Source of the DNA: CAVVIG01 sp050249955
Lineage (GTDB): Bacteria; Acidobacteriota; Vicinamibacteria; Vicinamibacterales; CAVVIG01
DNA: 64,000 bases
NCBI GenBank assembly: GCA_050249955.1
Contig: JBFWPN010000001.1
Span: 372,001-436,000 of the forward strand
Direction: 5' to 3'
This document shows positions 36,267 to 45,384 of this stretch, one piece after another (position 1 is the stretch's first letter; the number at the start of each line of letters is the position of its first letter). The notes under the pieces were generated by a model. It was not told the origin of the DNA. It saw nothing but the letters and a program-made list of their open reading frames with translations, and did no database searches. Both the position numbers and the translations under genes were made by a program.

Positions 36267-37922
36267 TCAGCGAACCAGTCCGCGCCCTTCCTCGATGACG
36301 ATGGCCTGCTTCGCGGCCACCGTCGCCACGCGGTCCTTCGCGCCGCTGGGCCACTCCACCTCGACGACCGTGGCGGCCGGGTCCTTCCCGAGCCCGAAGG
36401 TCTGCGCCAGGTCGCTCTGGGACGCGTAGCTGGATCCGCTGCGGACCATGCTCCACTGCCGGCCGGACGCGCTGGTCACCCGGACCACGGCCCCGATGCC
36501 ATCGCGGTTCGACTTCACGCCGCGCGTGCGGACCGTCACCCAGTTGTTCGCGTTGCCGCCATCGTTCCGGTAGAGATAGGCCGGGCCGTGGTTGCTCGTG
36601 AGCAGCACGTCCAGGTCGCCATCGTGGTCGATGTCGGCGTAGGCGGCGCCTCGGGCGACGATCGGGCGCGAGAAGGCCGGGCCCACGCTGGTGCTGACGT
36701 TCTCGAACCGCTTCTGCCCGAGGTTGCGGAAGAGGAGGGGCGGTTCCTTGTACTGGATGCGCGGCTGGACACGGCCAATCTCCTCCTCGATGTGTCCGTT
36801 GGCTGCGAGGATGTCCGGCCAGCCGTCGAGGTCGTAGTCGAAGAAGAACACGCCGAATGCCAGTGAGAGCAGGCTCGCGCGCCCCACGGCGGACTTCGGG
36901 GCTTCATCGACGAAGAGGCCGGTGCCCTCGTTGTGATAGAGCCCGAGCATCTGGTTGGAGAAATTGCCGACGAGCAGGTGTGGCCGTCCGGACCGGTCGT
37001 AGTCCGCCGCGTCGGCACCCATCGCGCCGCGGGCAACCCCGTCCTCGCTGAAGGCCACGCCGGCCCCCATTGCCTCGTCCTTGAACGTCCCGTTGCGGTT
37101 GTTCCGGTACAGCTTGTTCGGCTGGGTGTCGTTGGCGACGAAGAGGTCGGGCCAGCCGTCGGTGTTGTAGTCCAGCACCGTCACGCCGAGCGACTTGCTG
37201 GCCGGGTCGGCCACACCGGCCTTCCGGCCGGCGTCCTCGAATCGCCCGCCGCCCAGGTTCCGGAAAAGCCGCGAGGCTGTGCCCTTGTACGACTCGGGTG
37301 TGCAGTACGACTTCGTGGTGCCGTCCAGCGAGCAGAACAGGTCGCCCTTGGCGGTCCACTGGACGTAGTTGGCGACGAAGAGGTCCAGCAGCCCGTCCTT
37401 GTCGTAGTCCAGCCACGCCGCGCTCGTTCCGAAGTTCGCGTTCACGATGCCGGCGGTCTTCGTCACGTCGCGGAACTTGCCTGCCCCTTCGTTGTGGAAC
37501 AGGCGGTCCCCTTCGAGCGCGGTGACGTACAGGTCCTGACGACCGTCGTTGTCGTAGTCACCGGCGGCCACGCCGATCCCGTACATCTCGACATCGAGTC
37601 CGCTGCCCACCGTGATGTTGGTGAAGGTGCCCTTGCCGGTGTTGCGGTAGAGCGCGCCGGGCGACCGTTTCGCGCCCGGCGTCCAGCCCTTGCTGTTCAC
37701 GAGGAACAGGTCGCTCCAGCCGTCCGCATCGGCATCGAAGAAGGCCGCTCCTGAGCCGAGCGTCTCGGGCAGGAACTTCCGGCCGGCGCGCCCGCTGTTG
37801 TGGGTGAAGCTGATTCCCGCCTGCGCGGTGATGTCGGTGAACGTGATGCCGCGCGGCTGCTGCGCGACGAGCGCGGCGCCCGCGAACGCGACGATCAGGA
37901 GGGTTGCGACGTGTCGGTGCAT
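36267..37922 (-). CDS. CRTAC1/FG-GAP repeat protein with UnbV-ASPIC C-terminus
   Basis: The 551-aa secreted protein has a signal peptide (residues 1-19) and a seven-bladed FG-GAP/VCBS propeller with many calcium-loop motifs of the DYDNDGRQDLYVT or DFDxDGxxD type (for example DADADGWSDLFL, DYNTDGWPDLFV, DYDLDGWPDILA, DIDHDGDLDVLL). The last 90 residues match the ASPIC/UnbV domain (NNWVTVRTRG, then DRVATVAAKQAIV). It follows the pentaheme TPR cytochrome gene by 18 nt. The pair is recurrent in Acidobacteriota, but its role is not established. Confidence 0.92.
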   Translation of the reverse strand: MHRHVATLLIVAFAGAALVAQQPRGITFTDITAQAGISFTHNSGRAGRKFLPETLGSGAAFFDADADGWSDLFLVNSKGWTPGAKRSPGALYRNTGKGTFTNITVGSGLDVEMYGIGVAAGDYDNDGRQDLYVTALEGDRLFHNEGAGKFRDVTKTAGIVNANFGTSAAWLDYDKDGLLDLFVANYVQWTAKGDLFCSLDGTTKSYCTPESYKGTASRLFRNLGGGRFEDAGRKAGVADPASKSLGVTVLDYNTDGWPDLFVANDTQPNKLYRNNRNGTFKDEAMGAGVAFSEDGVARGAMGADAADYDRSGRPHLLVGNFSNQMLGLYHNEGTGLFVDEAPKSAVGRASLLSLAFGVFFFDYDLDGWPDILAANGHIEEEIGRVQPRIQYKEPPLLFRNLGQKRFENVSTSVGPAFSRPIVARGAAYADIDHDGDLDVLLTSNHGPAYLYRNDGGNANNWVTVRTRGVKSNRDGIGAVVRVTSASGRQWSMVRSGSSYASQSDLAQTFGLGKDPAATVVEVEWPSGAKDRVATVAAKQAIVIEEGRGLVR

Positions 37923-37940
37923 GGTTTCGTGGGGGTGGCG

Positions 37941-40754
37941 TCAGTTGTTCGTCGCGACCGTGCCGACCGGCACGCTGTCGTGCTCGTGGATCTGCTGGCG
38001 CTCGTTGTTGTCTTCAGGGCTGACCATCCGGCGGGTGCCGGTGATGGCCTGCGACGCTTCCTCGGCCTTGAAGCGGGCGAACAGTGCCGCCTCGCGCTCC
38101 GCGAGGTCGGCCTTGCCCAGCCCGCGGTAGCAGAGCATCGCGGTGTAGTGCATCTGCAGGTCCTCGGGGTCGATGCGGGCCACCCGCTCGAGATAGGAGA
38201 GCGCCTCGGCATACTGCCGCTCGAGGAAGAGGATGCGCGCAATCTGGTTCAGCACGACACGGTCGCGCGGGTGCTTCTCGGAGGCCACCTTCAGTGAGGC
38301 GAGGGCCGCCTCGTAGTCGCCGTCGGCCTTCTCGATCATCGCCTTGAAGAAATGGATGCGCCCGAGCGACGCGTCACGCTCGAGCGCCTCGGCAATGTAG
38401 GGCTTGGCCGCCTCCGTCTCCCCTTCCTGGATGAGGGCGCGCGCCACATTCAGCCAGCCGTCGGCGTACTCGGGCTCGGCCGCGGTGACCTGCCTGAAGG
38501 CATACTCCGCACCCTTGATGTCGCCCTGCAGCAGCAGTCCGATGCCCCAGTCGTTCCATCGCTCGCGATCCGGCTTGCCAACCACTGGCGTCCACACCGT
38601 CTGCTCGCCGGCGTCGGCCAGCGGCACGGTGGCCGTCGCCTGCGCCAGGACGACGATCGGCAGGTCCGGAATCCGGTCCTTGATTCCCCCCGAGACGTTC
38701 TTCGGGATGTTGGCCGGCGCGAAGGAGTACTTCAGGTCGTTGTGCGCCCGCCCGACCAGCGACGGGTCCTGCCCGGGCTCGGGCTCGCCGGCGTAGGCGA
38801 ACTGGGTGTAGTAGTGCGAGAACTTCCGGTAGTTCAGCTTCGCGGTGAAGGTAATCGCCCCCTGCGCGTCCTTCGGAATCCGCACGCGGTAGTGCGCCAC
38901 GTCGGCTGCGCCCGGCGGGATGAGCCGCACGTACAGCACGCTGCGGGCCTGCCAGGCGTTGCGCTTGTCGATCGGGTTGCCGTTGGCGTCGAGCTGGTAC
39001 GACTTGTAGAAATGCGCGCCCGGCTCCACCGGCCCGCGTCCATCGTCGGCCACCTGCCCGCTCCAGAACACCAGCTTTCCGGCGGCGTCGCGCCCCTCGA
39101 GTTCGAGCCAGATGTCGAACGCGTCGACCGTGCCACCCGGGAAGAAGTGGCCGATCCGCCGCGTGCGCACGACCACGTCCACCCGTGCGGTCGAACCCGG
39201 CTGCAGCTTCGGCTGCGCGCGGTCGATCGGTGCCGCCACCTGGCCGACGTCGCGGATCGTGACCTGCGTCTGCTGCTCGGCTTCCTCGCCCACCGCAAAT
39301 CCCGTCATCGCCTGCGGTGCGTCACCCACGCGGCGCACCATCGGGGAACGCTCGCTCGACTCGTCGATGGGTGACACCGCGAAGATATCCACGCTGATGA
39401 AGCCGGACTTCAGGAACTTCTCGGTCTCTGCCAGTTGCGTGCTGTCGTGGTTCACGAATGGCACCGCGGTGTTCGCCGCGGCAAACCGGTGCGAGTGCAC
39501 CGTACCGTCGGCATGGCGGCCCGGGTCGTCCGACTTCACGGAGGCCATGTGGCAGTCGACGCAGGTCTGGCCCTTCGGCGGGTAGTAGAACGACCGTGCC
39601 CCCTCACCGAATCCGCTGGCCTGCCAGTTGTCGTAGTCGTTGAAGCCGCGGAACCAGCGGTAGTCGTTCACCGGCACGTCGAGGTGCACCTTGTGGCAGG
39701 CCGAACAGTATTCGGACTGGTCCTGCCGCATGAACGGCTTCATGAACGATCGCCGGTGCGGCTCGGGGTTCAGGTAGGTCAGGAACCGATCCAGCCGGCG
39801 CATGACCGGGTTGCGGCTGGTCGCCAGTTCATGGAGCGGCGGATACTCGATCGTGAACCCGGCGTTCCCCATGGTGCCGTCGACACGGGTGATCGAATGG
39901 CACGACGTGCACGCCAGGCCGGCATGCGCCTCCGGCGTGTCGACCTGGTCCTTCATCGGCGTGTCGAACCGGCCGTTGAAGAACACCGCGTGGTCGTGGC
40001 AGCCGGCGCACCACTTGCTCGGCTGGGTGCCGGCCACCCCCTGCATGTATTCGATCGACTTCCGGTAGAACTGGTTGTTGAACGAGGCGAAGTGGTGCAT
40101 CGACCCCTTCCACTGCTCGTAGACGTCCTTGTGACATTCGCCGCACACCTCCGAGTCCATGAAGAAGTTGGACGGGATGACGCCTCCCACGTTGGTCTGG
40201 GCCGACGAGGGGAAGAACGGCGACGTGGGGCCGCCACCTTCCTGCTCCATCGACATCGGCGGCGCGAGCGGGTTGACGATGCGGTCGTTCGGGTTGGGAT
40301 GGGTGGTGGCCCAGTAGGTCGCACCAGCCGGCAGCGCCACCAGGAGCACGAGGGCGGCCTGCAGCGCGAGGGAGAAGCGGCGGGCCGGCGCGCCGTCCGT
40401 GCGCCGGCTCCACGCGAAGGCCGCGATCAGCAGCACGCCGGTGATGGAGGCTCCGATGTGGGCCTGGAGGGCCCAGCGCTCCTCGAGGATGTTGCCGGCA
40501 TACACGAGATAGGCGCCGAAGCCGAGGGCCACCGCCATGGCCAGCGCGCCGAGCAGCGATGCCGGCCGCCGCGTGCCGGGGTCACGTGCCAGCAGCACCC
40601 CTCCGGCTGCGCAGAACAGCACGCCGAGCACCAGATGCAGGAGCACGTTGCCCATGTAGACGATCGTGGGGGCGGGCAGCGCCCAGATGTACCCGGCGTT
40701 GACCGTGAGCAGGAGCAGGAGGCCCGCCACCGCGGTTTTCAGAGTGAGTGTCAT
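37941..40754 (-). CDS. Membrane-anchored pentaheme cytochrome c with C-terminal TPR repeats
   Basis: The 937-aa protein has four or five N-terminal membrane helices (residues 1-165), then a multiheme region with five CxxCH motifs at about residues 204 (CGECH), 249 (CAGCH), 282 (CTSCH), 350 (CSACH) and 398 (CVDCH). A long beta-rich region follows (about 480-690), then TPR helices (about 730-910). It is probably a periplasmic electron-transfer protein with a protein-binding tail; its redox partner is unknown. The ATG at 40754 puts the first helix at the N-terminus; a GTG at 40787 would add 11 residues. The CRTAC1 gene is cotranscribed. Confidence 0.9.
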   Translation of the reverse strand: MTLTLKTAVAGLLLLLTVNAGYIWALPAPTIVYMGNVLLHLVLGVLFCAAGGVLLARDPGTRRPASLLGALAMAVALGFGAYLVYAGNILEERWALQAHIGASITGVLLIAAFAWSRRTDGAPARRFSLALQAALVLLVALPAGATYWATTHPNPNDRIVNPLAPPMSMEQEGGGPTSPFFPSSAQTNVGGVIPSNFFMDSEVCGECHKDVYEQWKGSMHHFASFNNQFYRKSIEYMQGVAGTQPSKWCAGCHDHAVFFNGRFDTPMKDQVDTPEAHAGLACTSCHSITRVDGTMGNAGFTIEYPPLHELATSRNPVMRRLDRFLTYLNPEPHRRSFMKPFMRQDQSEYCSACHKVHLDVPVNDYRWFRGFNDYDNWQASGFGEGARSFYYPPKGQTCVDCHMASVKSDDPGRHADGTVHSHRFAAANTAVPFVNHDSTQLAETEKFLKSGFISVDIFAVSPIDESSERSPMVRRVGDAPQAMTGFAVGEEAEQQTQVTIRDVGQVAAPIDRAQPKLQPGSTARVDVVVRTRRIGHFFPGGTVDAFDIWLELEGRDAAGKLVFWSGQVADDGRGPVEPGAHFYKSYQLDANGNPIDKRNAWQARSVLYVRLIPPGAADVAHYRVRIPKDAQGAITFTAKLNYRKFSHYYTQFAYAGEPEPGQDPSLVGRAHNDLKYSFAPANIPKNVSGGIKDRIPDLPIVVLAQATATVPLADAGEQTVWTPVVGKPDRERWNDWGIGLLLQGDIKGAEYAFRQVTAAEPEYADGWLNVARALIQEGETEAAKPYIAEALERDASLGRIHFFKAMIEKADGDYEAALASLKVASEKHPRDRVVLNQIARILFLERQYAEALSYLERVARIDPEDLQMHYTAMLCYRGLGKADLAEREAALFARFKAEEASQAITGTRRMVSPEDNNERQQIHEHDSVPVGTVATNN

Positions 40755-40971
40755 GCAGGCGTTCGCAGCAGTGGCCGCGCGGAGCACCAGCGCCCGCCGC
40801 AGCGGCGAAGATCCTACGGGACCGGTGCAGGGCCGCCAATACTACGAACACACTAACCGCCGAGCGCGCCCCCCGCGTGGGCCCCGGCAGACCTGCCACC
40901 CTGTTTATCCGCTCCTTACGACTCGCCCGGGACCTGGGACGAGGCTCGTGACGGTCGGCAACCGTGCGTAG
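40755..40971. other. Intergenic region between divergent cytochrome and efflux operons
   Basis: This stretch holds the divergent start of the cytochrome operon and ends at the promoter of the efflux operon. A TAGTAT hexamer on the minus strand (40844-40839) is a possible -10 for the cytochrome operon, which would then have a leader of about 80 nt. I see no RNA gene and no other convincing element here. Confidence 0.5.
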
Positions 40972-40983
40972 TACGCTTGGGAG
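40972..40983 (+). promoter_or_regulatory. -10 element ahead of the leader ORF and tolC
   Basis: TACGCT (40972-40977) is followed by TGGGAG and an ATG at 40984, matching the leaderless pattern of this window. A GTGACG about 18 nt further upstream could serve as a weak -35. Confidence 0.45.
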
Positions 40984-41064
40984 ATGCGATTGGCCCCAAT
41001 CGCGACGCAGGACACCTCCGTCTCGACCGGCAGCACCGCCCTTGGCCTCCCCTGTCGAGCCTGA
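40984..41064 (+). CDS. Short leader ORF upstream of the efflux operon
   Basis: A 26-codon frame starts 6 nt after a -10-like TACGCT and ends with TGA, 23 nt before the tolC GTG. The peptide begins MRLAPIATQD and has Thr/Ser-rich sequence with no signal peptide. Its position between promoter and tolC fits a translated leader that could control the efflux operon. It may also be chance; no homology can be claimed. Confidence 0.35.
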   Translation: MRLAPIATQDTSVSTGSTALGLPCRA

Positions 41065-41087
41065 CGTCCTCCGAGAAAGGATTCGTA

Positions 41088-42512
41088 GTGAGATTCGCCT
41101 TGCCGGCCGCACTCCTGCTGCTGGCTGCCGCGGCCGTCCCGGCCGCGCGCGCGCAGACGCCGACGACAGGTTCCGCCACCCGCACGCAGCCGGGGCTGCC
41201 CGGCTCGCCCTTCCTCGGCGGAGTCCCCAGCGGTGAGGTTACGCCCCAACCCATTCGCCTGACCCTGCTCGACACGCTGCGGCGTGCCCTCGACCAGAAC
41301 CTCGGCATCCTGAACGCCGAGGAGGCCGTGGGCCGGGCCCGTGGCGTGCGGTGGACGGCACTGGCCGACCTGCTGCCGAACGTCAGCGCGCGGGTCGGCG
41401 GCACGCGGCAGACCGTGAACCTGGCAGCCTTCGGTTTCCCGCTGCCGGACGGCGTGCCGTCGCTCGTCGGCCCCTACAACATCTTCGACGCCCGCGTGAA
41501 CGTCTCGCAGGGCATCGTCGACCTGCGTGCGCTCAATGCCGCGAAGGCGGAGAAGCACCGGGTGTCGGCAGCGGAGCTGTCGGTCAGGAGCGCACGCGAC
41601 CTGGTCGTGCTCGTGGCCGGCACCCTCTACCTCGATGTGCTGGCCGCGCAGGCCCGGGTCACCTCAGCCGATGCGCAGGTGGAGACGGCGCAGGCGCTGT
41701 TCGATCAGTCCACGCGCTTGAAGGAAGGTGGCATCGTGGCCGGGATCGACGTGCTGCGGGCCGAGGTGCAGCTGGGGTCGGAGCGGGTGCGACGGACTGC
41801 GGCGGTGAACAACCTCGAAATCACCAAGCTGCGGCTCGCCAGGGTCATCGGCCTGCCTCCGGGTCAGGCCTACACCCTGGATCCGGCGGTGCCCGACGTG
41901 CCGGCGCCGGCGATGACGATCGAACAGGCGCTGGAGCGCGCCTACCGGACCCGTCCCGACTATCTCGCGGCCATCGAGCGCCTCCGTGCGGCCGAGGCAG
42001 AGCGGCAGTCCGCCATCGGCGAGTGGCTGCCCTCGCTGCGCGTGAACGCGGACTATGGCCGGATCGGGCACTCCCCGGCCGACGCACAGACCACCTACTC
42101 GGTGTCCACCAGCCTCAACGTGCCCATCTTCAATGGGGGCAGGACACGTGGGCGTGTCATGCAGGCCGACGCCGACCTGCGGACGCGGCGGGCAGAGGTG
42201 GACGACTTCCGCGCCGCCATCGACTTCAGCGTGCGGTCCACCTTCCTCGACCTGCAGGCGAGCGACGAGCAGCTGAAGGTGGCGACCCGCTCGCGCGAGC
42301 TCGCGGCGCAGCAGCTCACGCAGGCGAGGGACCGCTTCGCGGCCGGCGTGGCGAGCAGCGTCGAGGTCGTCCAGGCGCAGGAAGCCGTGGCGGCGTCGAG
42401 CGAACAGTACATCGCGGCGTTCTTCGCGTACAACAGCGCGAAGGCGCAGCTGGCCCGCGACCTCGGTGAGGCCGAGGCCATGGCATTCCAGATTCTCGGA
42501 GGCGGCAGGTAA
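41088..42512 (+). CDS. TolC-family outer-membrane efflux protein
   Basis: This is the outer-membrane channel of a tripartite efflux pump. The 474-aa protein has a signal peptide (residues 1-22, ARAQ) and the two-fold TolC repeat: long helical hairpins with motifs such as YLDVLAAQARVTSADAQVE in the first half and FLDLQASDEQLKVATRSRE in the second. LNVPIFNGGRTRGRV marks the second-half beta strands. The GTG start has AAAGGA about 9 nt upstream. It overlaps the adaptor gene by 1 nt (TAATG), so channel, adaptor and pump form one operon. Confidence 0.93.
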   Translation: MRFALPAALLLLAAAAVPAARAQTPTTGSATRTQPGLPGSPFLGGVPSGEVTPQPIRLTLLDTLRRALDQNLGILNAEEAVGRARGVRWTALADLLPNVSARVGGTRQTVNLAAFGFPLPDGVPSLVGPYNIFDARVNVSQGIVDLRALNAAKAEKHRVSAAELSVRSARDLVVLVAGTLYLDVLAAQARVTSADAQVETAQALFDQSTRLKEGGIVAGIDVLRAEVQLGSERVRRTAAVNNLEITKLRLARVIGLPPGQAYTLDPAVPDVPAPAMTIEQALERAYRTRPDYLAAIERLRAAEAERQSAIGEWLPSLRVNADYGRIGHSPADAQTTYSVSTSLNVPIFNGGRTRGRVMQADADLRTRRAEVDDFRAAIDFSVRSTFLDLQASDEQLKVATRSRELAAQQLTQARDRFAAGVASSVEVVQAQEAVAASSEQYIAAFFAYNSAKAQLARDLGEAEAMAFQILGGGR

Positions 42513-43747
42513 TGGCGGATTCGATCGAGGCCCCATCGTTCACCAGTTCGGGGCGTTTTCGCGCCATGGTCGGCGCGCTGCTCGTCGTGGCGCTCGCCGT
42601 CGGCGGCTGGCTGTGGAGCAGCCGGGGCCAGGAGTCGACCGACGACGCGCAGGTGGATGCGCACCTGACGCAGATTGCACCACGCGTCGGCGGCACCATC
42701 CTGCGCGTGCCGGTGGCCGACAACCAGGTGGTGGACGCCGGCACGGTGCTCGCGGAGATCGACCCGCGCGACTACCAGGTGGCGCTGGACCGCGCGAAGG
42801 CCGAGCTGGCGGATGCGGAGGCGGCCGCGATTGCCGCGCAGAGCAACGTGCCGATCACGTCCACCTCGACCGAGAGCGGTGTCAGCTCGGCGCAGAGCGC
42901 CCTGGATCAGGCGCGCAGCGTCATCGAGACGGCCGGCAAGGAAGTGGACGTGGCCAGGGCGCGGCTCACCGCGGCACAGTCGCGCCTGCGCGAGGTGGAA
43001 GCCAATGCCACCCGTGCCCGGCGTGACGTCGAACGGCTGAAGGGTCTGCTCGAGAAGGACGAGGTGTCGCAGCAGCAGTACGACGCGGCCGTGGCCGCGG
43101 CCGACGCGCAGGCGGCGGCCACCGACACCGCCCGCGCCCAGATCGTGGAAGCGGAGGCGGCGATCCGGATGAGCGAGAGCCGGCGCGCGCAGGCGACGGC
43201 GGCCGAATCGGCCGCACGCGCCGGGCTTCGCAGCGCCCAGACCGGCCCGGAGCAGGTGACGGCCATGCGAGCGCGGGCCTCGTCGGCGCAGGCGCGCGTG
43301 GAGCAGGCCAAGGCCAACCTGGCGCAGGCCGAACTGCACCTGCAGTACACCGTGATCAAGGCACCGGCGCGTGGTGTCGTGTCGAAGAAGACCGTGAATC
43401 CCGGGCAGGTGGTGCAGCCCGGCCAGCCGCTGATGTCGCTCGTCCACCTGGACGAGGTGTGGGTCACGGCCAACTTCAAGGAGACCCAGCTCACCGACAT
43501 GAAGCCGGGCCAGCGGGTGGTGGTGGAAGTGGATGCCTACGACGGCGCGGTCTTCGAGGGGAAGGTCGACAGCATCGCCGCGGCGACCGGGGCGCGCTTC
43601 AGCCTGCTGCCGCCCGAGAATGCCACCGGGAACTTCGTGAAGGTCGTCCAGCGCGTGCCGGTGAAGATCGTGCTCGAGGGCGGCCAGCATCCCGAGCAGG
43701 TGCTGCGACCCGGCATGTCCGTGACACCGACGGTGTACACGCGGTGA
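42512..43747 (+). CDS. emrA: HlyD/EmrA-family periplasmic adaptor (membrane fusion protein)
   Basis: The adaptor links the inner-membrane pump to the TolC-like channel. The 411-aa protein has one N-terminal transmembrane helix (about residues 20-40), a lipoyl-type half (STDDAQVDAHLTQIAPRVGG), a long Ala-rich coiled-coil hairpin (about 85-250), the second lipoyl half with VIKAPARGVVSKKTVNPGQVV, and a beta-barrel segment (VWVTANFKETQL). It overlaps tolC by 1 nt and the MFS pump gene by 4 nt (GTGA). Confidence 0.94.
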   Translation: MADSIEAPSFTSSGRFRAMVGALLVVALAVGGWLWSSRGQESTDDAQVDAHLTQIAPRVGGTILRVPVADNQVVDAGTVLAEIDPRDYQVALDRAKAELADAEAAAIAAQSNVPITSTSTESGVSSAQSALDQARSVIETAGKEVDVARARLTAAQSRLREVEANATRARRDVERLKGLLEKDEVSQQQYDAAVAAADAQAAATDTARAQIVEAEAAIRMSESRRAQATAAESAARAGLRSAQTGPEQVTAMRARASSAQARVEQAKANLAQAELHLQYTVIKAPARGVVSKKTVNPGQVVQPGQPLMSLVHLDEVWVTANFKETQLTDMKPGQRVVVEVDAYDGAVFEGKVDSIAAATGARFSLLPPENATGNFVKVVQRVPVKIVLEGGQHPEQVLRPGMSVTPTVYTR

Positions 43748-45306
43748 GCGCGGGCCAGCCGCAGCGCCACGTCAACCCGTGGATCGTCGCGGTGGCGGTG
43801 ATGTTCGCCACCTTCATGGAGGTGCTGGACACCACGGTCGTGAACGTGTCGCTGCCGCACATTGCCGGCAGCCTGTCGTCCACCATCGAGGAGGCAACCT
43901 GGGCGCTCACCTCCTACCTGGTGGCGAACGCCATCATCCTCCCCATGACCGGCTGGCTGGCCAGCACGTTCGGCCGCAAGCGGCTCATCATGGCGGCGGT
44001 GGTCGGCTTCACCGGGTCGTCGTTCCTGTGCGGGCTGGCGCCGAACCTCGCGTCGCTCGTGGTCTTCCGGATCGTGCAGGGGGCAACGGGCGGCGTGATG
44101 CAGCCGCTCTCGCAGGCGGTGCTGCTCGAGGCCTTCCCGCCGCAGGACCGCGGCAAGGCGATGGGCTTCTGGGGCCTCGGCATCGTGGTCGCCCCGATTC
44201 TCGGCCCGGTGCTCGGCGGCTGGCTCACCGATGTCTACAGCTGGCGCTGGGTCTTCTACATCAACATCCCGGTCGGCATGGCGTCGCTGGTGATGACCCA
44301 CCTCTACATCTTCGACCCGCCCTACCTGCGCGGCATGGCATCGAAGTCGGTGGACTACTGGGGCATCGGCATGCTGGCGGTCGGCATCGGCGCACTGCAG
44401 TTCGTGCTGGACAAGGGTCAGCAGGAGGACTGGTTCGCCTCCAACCTGATGCTCGGGCTCGCCGTCCTGAGTGCGCTGTGCCTCGTGGCGCTCGTGGTGC
44501 ACCAGCTCACGACCGACGAGCCGATCGTGGACCTGCGTGTCTTCAAGATCCGCAGCTACGCGGTCGGTGTCTTCCTGATGACGATCGTCGGCTTCGTGAT
44601 GTACGGGAGCATGGTGCTCCTGCCGATCATGCTGCAGACGCTGCTCGGCTATCCGCCGCTGCAGGCCGGCATCGCGCTGGCGCCCCGCGGGCTCGGCTCC
44701 TTCATCATGATGCCGCTGACCGGCGCGCTCATCGGACGCGTGGACGCCCGCAAGCTGCTGACGCTCGGGCTCCTCGTCGGCGGCGGCACGATGCTCTGGC
44801 TCTCCACGATGAACCTGAACGCGGGCTACTGGGACCTGTTCTGGCCGCAGGTGGTGCAGGGGATGGGCATGTCGATGCTCTTCGTGCCGATCACCACGAT
44901 CGCGATGGACGCCATCCCGCGCGAGAAGATGGGGTACGCGACCAGCCTGTTCAGCCTGATGCGCAACATGGGCGGCAGCATCGGCATCGCCGTGACGGGG
45001 ACGATGCTGTCGCGGCAGACGCAGCAGGTGACGGCGCTCTACGGTGCCAACGTCACGGCCATGGACCCGACCACCCAGTCGATCTTCTACCAGGCGAGAG
45101 GGGCCTTCCTGGCAGCAGGCGCCGACATGGTCACCGCCACCGACCGCGCGTATGCCGCACTGTTCGGGATGGTGCAGCGGCAGGCCGCCATCGTGTCGTT
45201 CGTCGGGCTGTTCCAGTTCCTCGGCGTGGTCTTCCTGGTGGTGACGCCGCTGGTGCTGCTGATGAAGCGGCCGCGGGCAGGCGGCAGTCCGGGCGCCGCC
45301 CATTAG
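43744..45306 (+). CDS. emrB: DHA2-family MFS drug efflux permease, EmrB/QacA type
   Basis: This is the proton-driven inner-membrane pump. The 520-aa protein has 14 predicted helices. The family motif C region (GFWGLGIVVAPILGPVLGGWL) and first-helix motif D1 (LDTTVVNVSLPHIAGSL) are clear. The GTG overlaps the adaptor stop in GTGA, so the start is fixed by coupling. Together with the preceding genes it would export toxic compounds across both membranes; the specific substrates are unknown. Confidence 0.94.
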   Translation: MSAGQPQRHVNPWIVAVAVMFATFMEVLDTTVVNVSLPHIAGSLSSTIEEATWALTSYLVANAIILPMTGWLASTFGRKRLIMAAVVGFTGSSFLCGLAPNLASLVVFRIVQGATGGVMQPLSQAVLLEAFPPQDRGKAMGFWGLGIVVAPILGPVLGGWLTDVYSWRWVFYINIPVGMASLVMTHLYIFDPPYLRGMASKSVDYWGIGMLAVGIGALQFVLDKGQQEDWFASNLMLGLAVLSALCLVALVVHQLTTDEPIVDLRVFKIRSYAVGVFLMTIVGFVMYGSMVLLPIMLQTLLGYPPLQAGIALAPRGLGSFIMMPLTGALIGRVDARKLLTLGLLVGGGTMLWLSTMNLNAGYWDLFWPQVVQGMGMSMLFVPITTIAMDAIPREKMGYATSLFSLMRNMGGSIGIAVTGTMLSRQTQQVTALYGANVTAMDPTTQSIFYQARGAFLAAGADMVTATDRAYAALFGMVQRQAAIVSFVGLFQFLGVVFLVVTPLVLLMKRPRAGGSPGAAH

Positions 45307-45372
45307 TCCCGCGCAACGGCCGAGGCGCACGCCTCCCCATCACGCGCCGCGCCGTGCCGTGAGATGGAGGTG

Positions 45373-45384
45373 TACACTGCGACC
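45373..45384 (+). promoter_or_regulatory. -10 element of a leaderless promoter for the lytic transglycosylase gene
   Basis: TACACT (45373-45378), preceded directly by TG, is followed by GCGACC and then a GTG at 45385. This argues for that start rather than the ATG at 45364. Confidence 0.55.
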
